A DNA stretch of 47,171 bases. It comes from a virus. Where the stretch lies: positions 1-47,171 of the IMG/VR virus record IMGVR_UViG_3300025585_000061. One strand, written 5' to 3'. The notes beneath the pieces were generated by a model. That model was given only the letters and a program-made list of their open reading frames with translations, searched no databases and was not told the origin of the DNA. A program made the position numbers and the translations under genes. Below are positions 45,160 through 47,171 of this stretch, piece after piece. Every line of letters starts with the position of its first letter. The first letter of the stretch is position 1.

Positions 45160-45690
45160 ATGAACATCCCCAGCCACATTGCACGAGCCGGTCGCGAGGC
45201 CGTCGAAACGTACAAGCGTGCCCTGCCCCACGGCGAACGCTGGGCAGAAATGTGCGCCCTCCAGATCGCCCCAGGAACCAAAGGGACGGATCGGGCGTTC
45301 ATGGAAGGCCGCATGAACAACCAGCAGCTGGATGAGATGCCGCGCCAGTCGGCTGAGTGGATGGTCAAAGAAGCCCGCGAGGCGGGAATCAACATCTCGG
45401 GCAAGTACTACTGCGGTGGCATCGCAGACAAGCGGGCGTGGCGGGATCCGGAAGCCTGGGTGTCCTCGTCCGACGATGTCGTGCGTGTGGCCCAGAAGCG
45501 TAGAATGGTGGTCAAAGGTTCAGTACAATATGACCCCGGCTCCGTGGAGCCCCCGAAGCGCAAGCTGATGAACGAAAAGATCCTCCGCCGCGAGGTGGCG
45601 AGGGAACTGAAGCGGAACCCCGGAGCCAAGGCTGGCGAGGTCCGCGAACGAATCTTGGAAAAGCACGCCTACCGTCCGAAAGGAAAATGA
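45160..45690 (+). CDS. Conserved phage structural-region protein (176 aa)
   Basis: The product has 'ALQIAPGTKGTDRAFMEGRMNNQQLDEMP' and 'NISGKYYCGGIADKRAWRDPEAWV', a pattern that recurs in phage structural modules next to portal genes. Its function is unknown. The C-terminal half is basic and helical. It starts 1 base after the portal stop. Confidence 0.62.
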   Translation: MNIPSHIARAGREAVETYKRALPHGERWAEMCALQIAPGTKGTDRAFMEGRMNNQQLDEMPRQSAEWMVKEAREAGINISGKYYCGGIADKRAWRDPEAWVSSSDDVVRVAQKRRMVVKGSVQYDPGSVEPPKRKLMNEKILRREVARELKRNPGAKAGEVRERILEKHAYRPKGK

Positions 45691-46016
45691 TGTCTCAGAT
45701 CGAACGCTTCTTCAGCGGCGCCGTCATCACTGCCGGGTCTTCCGCTGCCACCACCACGCCGCGATTCCCCTTCGGTCGCTATGCAGGCGGCGGGGTGCTG
45801 ATCGGCGCGACCAACGGTGCCACCCAGATCAACTGGCATGCGTCGAACGGCCCAGAGGACACACCGCTGGTGATCCGCGCTGACGGATCGGCGGTGACCA
45901 CCGCCGTGACAAACGGCGCCCACCCGATTCCGGACGCCTGTTTTGGATTCCCCTACATCGCCCCCGTCATCGTCGGTGCCACCACCTGCGCCATGACGGT
46001 GTCGGTGAAGGGCTAA
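45687..46016 (+). CDS. Small beta-rich structural-type protein (109 aa)
   Basis: ATGA couples it to the gene before. The product has few charges and many Gly, Ala, Thr and Pro, like a small capsid- or tail-surface protein. No family is recognised. The next gene is a lectin-like protein, so both may be surface components. Confidence 0.58.
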   Translation: MMSQIERFFSGAVITAGSSAATTTPRFPFGRYAGGGVLIGATNGATQINWHASNGPEDTPLVIRADGSAVTTAVTNGAHPIPDACFGFPYIAPVIVGATTCAMTVSVKG

Positions 46017-46047
46017 GTACCGTACATCCCTACAAGAGCGCACCTCC

Positions 46048-46872
46048 ATGCCAATGTCGCCGAGACTGTTGAGGCCGCAACCAAGTCGCGGGTTCAATCC
46101 ACGATCCATCTCCGGCCTTTACGCTTGGTACGACGCGGCCGACTCTGCCGCAGTTACCCTCAACGGATCGACCGTGAGCGAGTGGAGGGACAAGAGCGGG
46201 GGCGGCAGGAACTTATCGCAGGGCAGCGCGAGCATTCAGCCGACCTACACGACAGCAGGGCAAAACGGCAAGAGCTGCCTTACTTTTACAAGTTCTGGGG
46301 CAGGCAGGCGGCTTGTTGCTGCAACCGCATCGGACTGGGCGTTTCTTCATGACGGCCTGTCGCTGTACGGAATGTTCATTGTTGCGTCTAGTTCCGGCAG
46401 TTCGGGCATAGGGCAAGCTCACACCTATTTGTCAACGCGAGGTGCCTACAACACCTACAACGTTCGCGGTTTCGATATGGTGCATGACTACGGCGGCATT
46501 GCGGCCAACAACAACATCCGCGTTAGCATCTCAGGTACGGCGGGCATGGTGGGTAGACGCGATATGTCGGCAACTGGCCTAGACGTTGTGCGGTGCTACT
46601 CAATATTGGGTGATCCTGCCAACGCGACTTCTACTGCAAGGTTGGCGTTCACGCACTCTGCCAGCGGCACATCTTCCGCAACGTCTTCGGCAAACACCGC
46701 ACAAACCGGCGATCCTGCTGGCGTGCTGACTGTCGGTAATCCCAGCACGGGAAGTGCGTTTCCGCTTGCCGGGAAAATCTGCGAAATCATTTTCTACAAC
46801 CGCGCGACTGCGATCACTTCTACTGAGTCCGCCGCCATCGTCGCGTACCTGACGAGGAAGTGGGGCATATGA
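46048..46872 (+). CDS. LamG/concanavalin A-like domain protein, probable receptor-binding or fibre
   Basis: The pattern 'LYAWYDAADSAAVTLNGSTVSEWRDKSG', a strand-rich middle and a 'GKICEIIFYNRA.....IVAYLTRKWGI' ending are typical of LamG/ConA-like lectin domains in phage fibres and cell-surface proteins. The core jelly-roll covers most of the protein. A role in host glycan or protein binding is likely. The start has only weak ribosome support. Confidence 0.78.
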   Translation: MPMSPRLLRPQPSRGFNPRSISGLYAWYDAADSAAVTLNGSTVSEWRDKSGGGRNLSQGSASIQPTYTTAGQNGKSCLTFTSSGAGRRLVAATASDWAFLHDGLSLYGMFIVASSSGSSGIGQAHTYLSTRGAYNTYNVRGFDMVHDYGGIAANNNIRVSISGTAGMVGRRDMSATGLDVVRCYSILGDPANATSTARLAFTHSASGTSSATSSANTAQTGDPAGVLTVGNPSTGSAFPLAGKICEIIFYNRATAITSTESAAIVAYLTRKWGI

Positions 46873-47150
46873 ACACGCGATACTTTCGCGCCTCGCCAAG
46901 CGTATACGCGGGCGTCTGCCAACAGTTAGACGCGGCATACGGCTACCCAAACGCCGAAACAAAGACCCTGCGAGCGCTGCCGCTGGCGAGCGAATTGCCT
47001 ACCGACAGCGAAGGCCGCGTCTATCTGGCAATCGACTCTGCATATTGCGATTTCATTCTGCCAGGCCAAATGCTTCCCGATCTGCTTGTGGCAGGAACGG
47101 TGCAGGAAGTTGCGGCCGAGCAGTACGCTACGGCCGAGTGGCCGGTCTAG
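46869..47150 (+). CDS. Small protein after the lectin gene (93 aa)
   Basis: The ATG at 46869 overlaps the previous stop (ATGA), so it is chosen over the GTG at 46860. The product is mixed, with 'YFRASPSVYAGVCQQLDAAYGYPN' and 'VYLAIDSAYCDFILPGQML'. It may be a chaperone or partner of the lectin-domain protein, as such small genes often follow fibre genes. The window ends 21 bases later. Confidence 0.65.
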   Translation: MNTRYFRASPSVYAGVCQQLDAAYGYPNAETKTLRALPLASELPTDSEGRVYLAIDSAYCDFILPGQMLPDLLVAGTVQEVAAEQYATAEWPV

Positions 47151-47171
47151 TTGCGCTCTCCCACCAGAAGA

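Noticed and set aside
1-47171. CRISPR array or tRNA cluster
   Set aside because: No regularly spaced direct repeats with unique spacers and no full tRNA were seen on either strand.

Overview
This window is most of a double-stranded DNA tailed bacteriophage genome, or a prophage-like contig. It carries a full head and packaging set: large terminase, portal, scaffold-like protein, major capsid, decoration protein and probable internal or ejection proteins. It also has phage recombination genes, two site-specific recombinases and dense runs of small overlapping genes. No tape-measure, sheath or tail-tube gene was recognised, which fits a short-tailed phage but does not prove it. There is no DNA polymerase or primase, so replication probably uses host enzymes. 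The first gene is cut by the left edge. The structural genes at the right edge (portal to lectin-domain protein) and those at the left edge (virion proteins) would be continuous if the ends join, which suggests a circular or circularly permuted genome. The host cannot be named from this sequence alone.

Layout. (1) 1-4248: end of the structural module, rightward, with a 1235-residue virion protein. (2) 4157-5425: leftward tyrosine integrase, then an intergenic region with a tRNA D-arm-like hairpin, a candidate attP. (3) 5426-9434: rightward recombination genes (RecE-like nuclease, ERF annealing protein, SSB, strong terminator, an SF2 helicase split into two reading frames, HTH protein). (4) 9403-14904: small genes joined by ATGA overlaps, including several nucleases (PD-(D/E)XK, HNH, SNase-like, Hjc-like), a HExxH protein and small membrane peptides. 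(5) 14901-20120: a subtilisin-family protease interrupted by a LAGLIDADG intein at its catalytic-His motif, small membrane and secreted proteins, a papain-like protease, a holin-like protein and a sigma-like factor. (6) 19894-28673: a long leftward cluster of about 30 small genes ending in a serine recombinase, with one rightward gene (26162-26692) set in it. (7) 28674-29072: a repeat-rich control region with a good sigma70-type promoter and nested operators. (8) 29073-47150: one gene with a strong terminator and a cluster of GTAC-centred repeats, then the rightward head and packaging module.

How the parts work together. RecE-like nuclease, ERF, SSB, helicase and Hjc-like resolvase form a recombination set. 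The integrase and attP-like site suggest lysogeny, and the control region at 28.7-29.1 kb separates leftward and rightward transcription. The two proteases with small membrane proteins sit where a lysis cassette would be expected, and no murein hydrolase was recognised, so a protease-based exit cassette is the most unusual hypothesis here. The intein would have to splice out before the subtilisin could form its catalytic His motif. The sigma-like factor at the end of that cluster could direct late transcription. These functional links are inferences from gene order and motifs.
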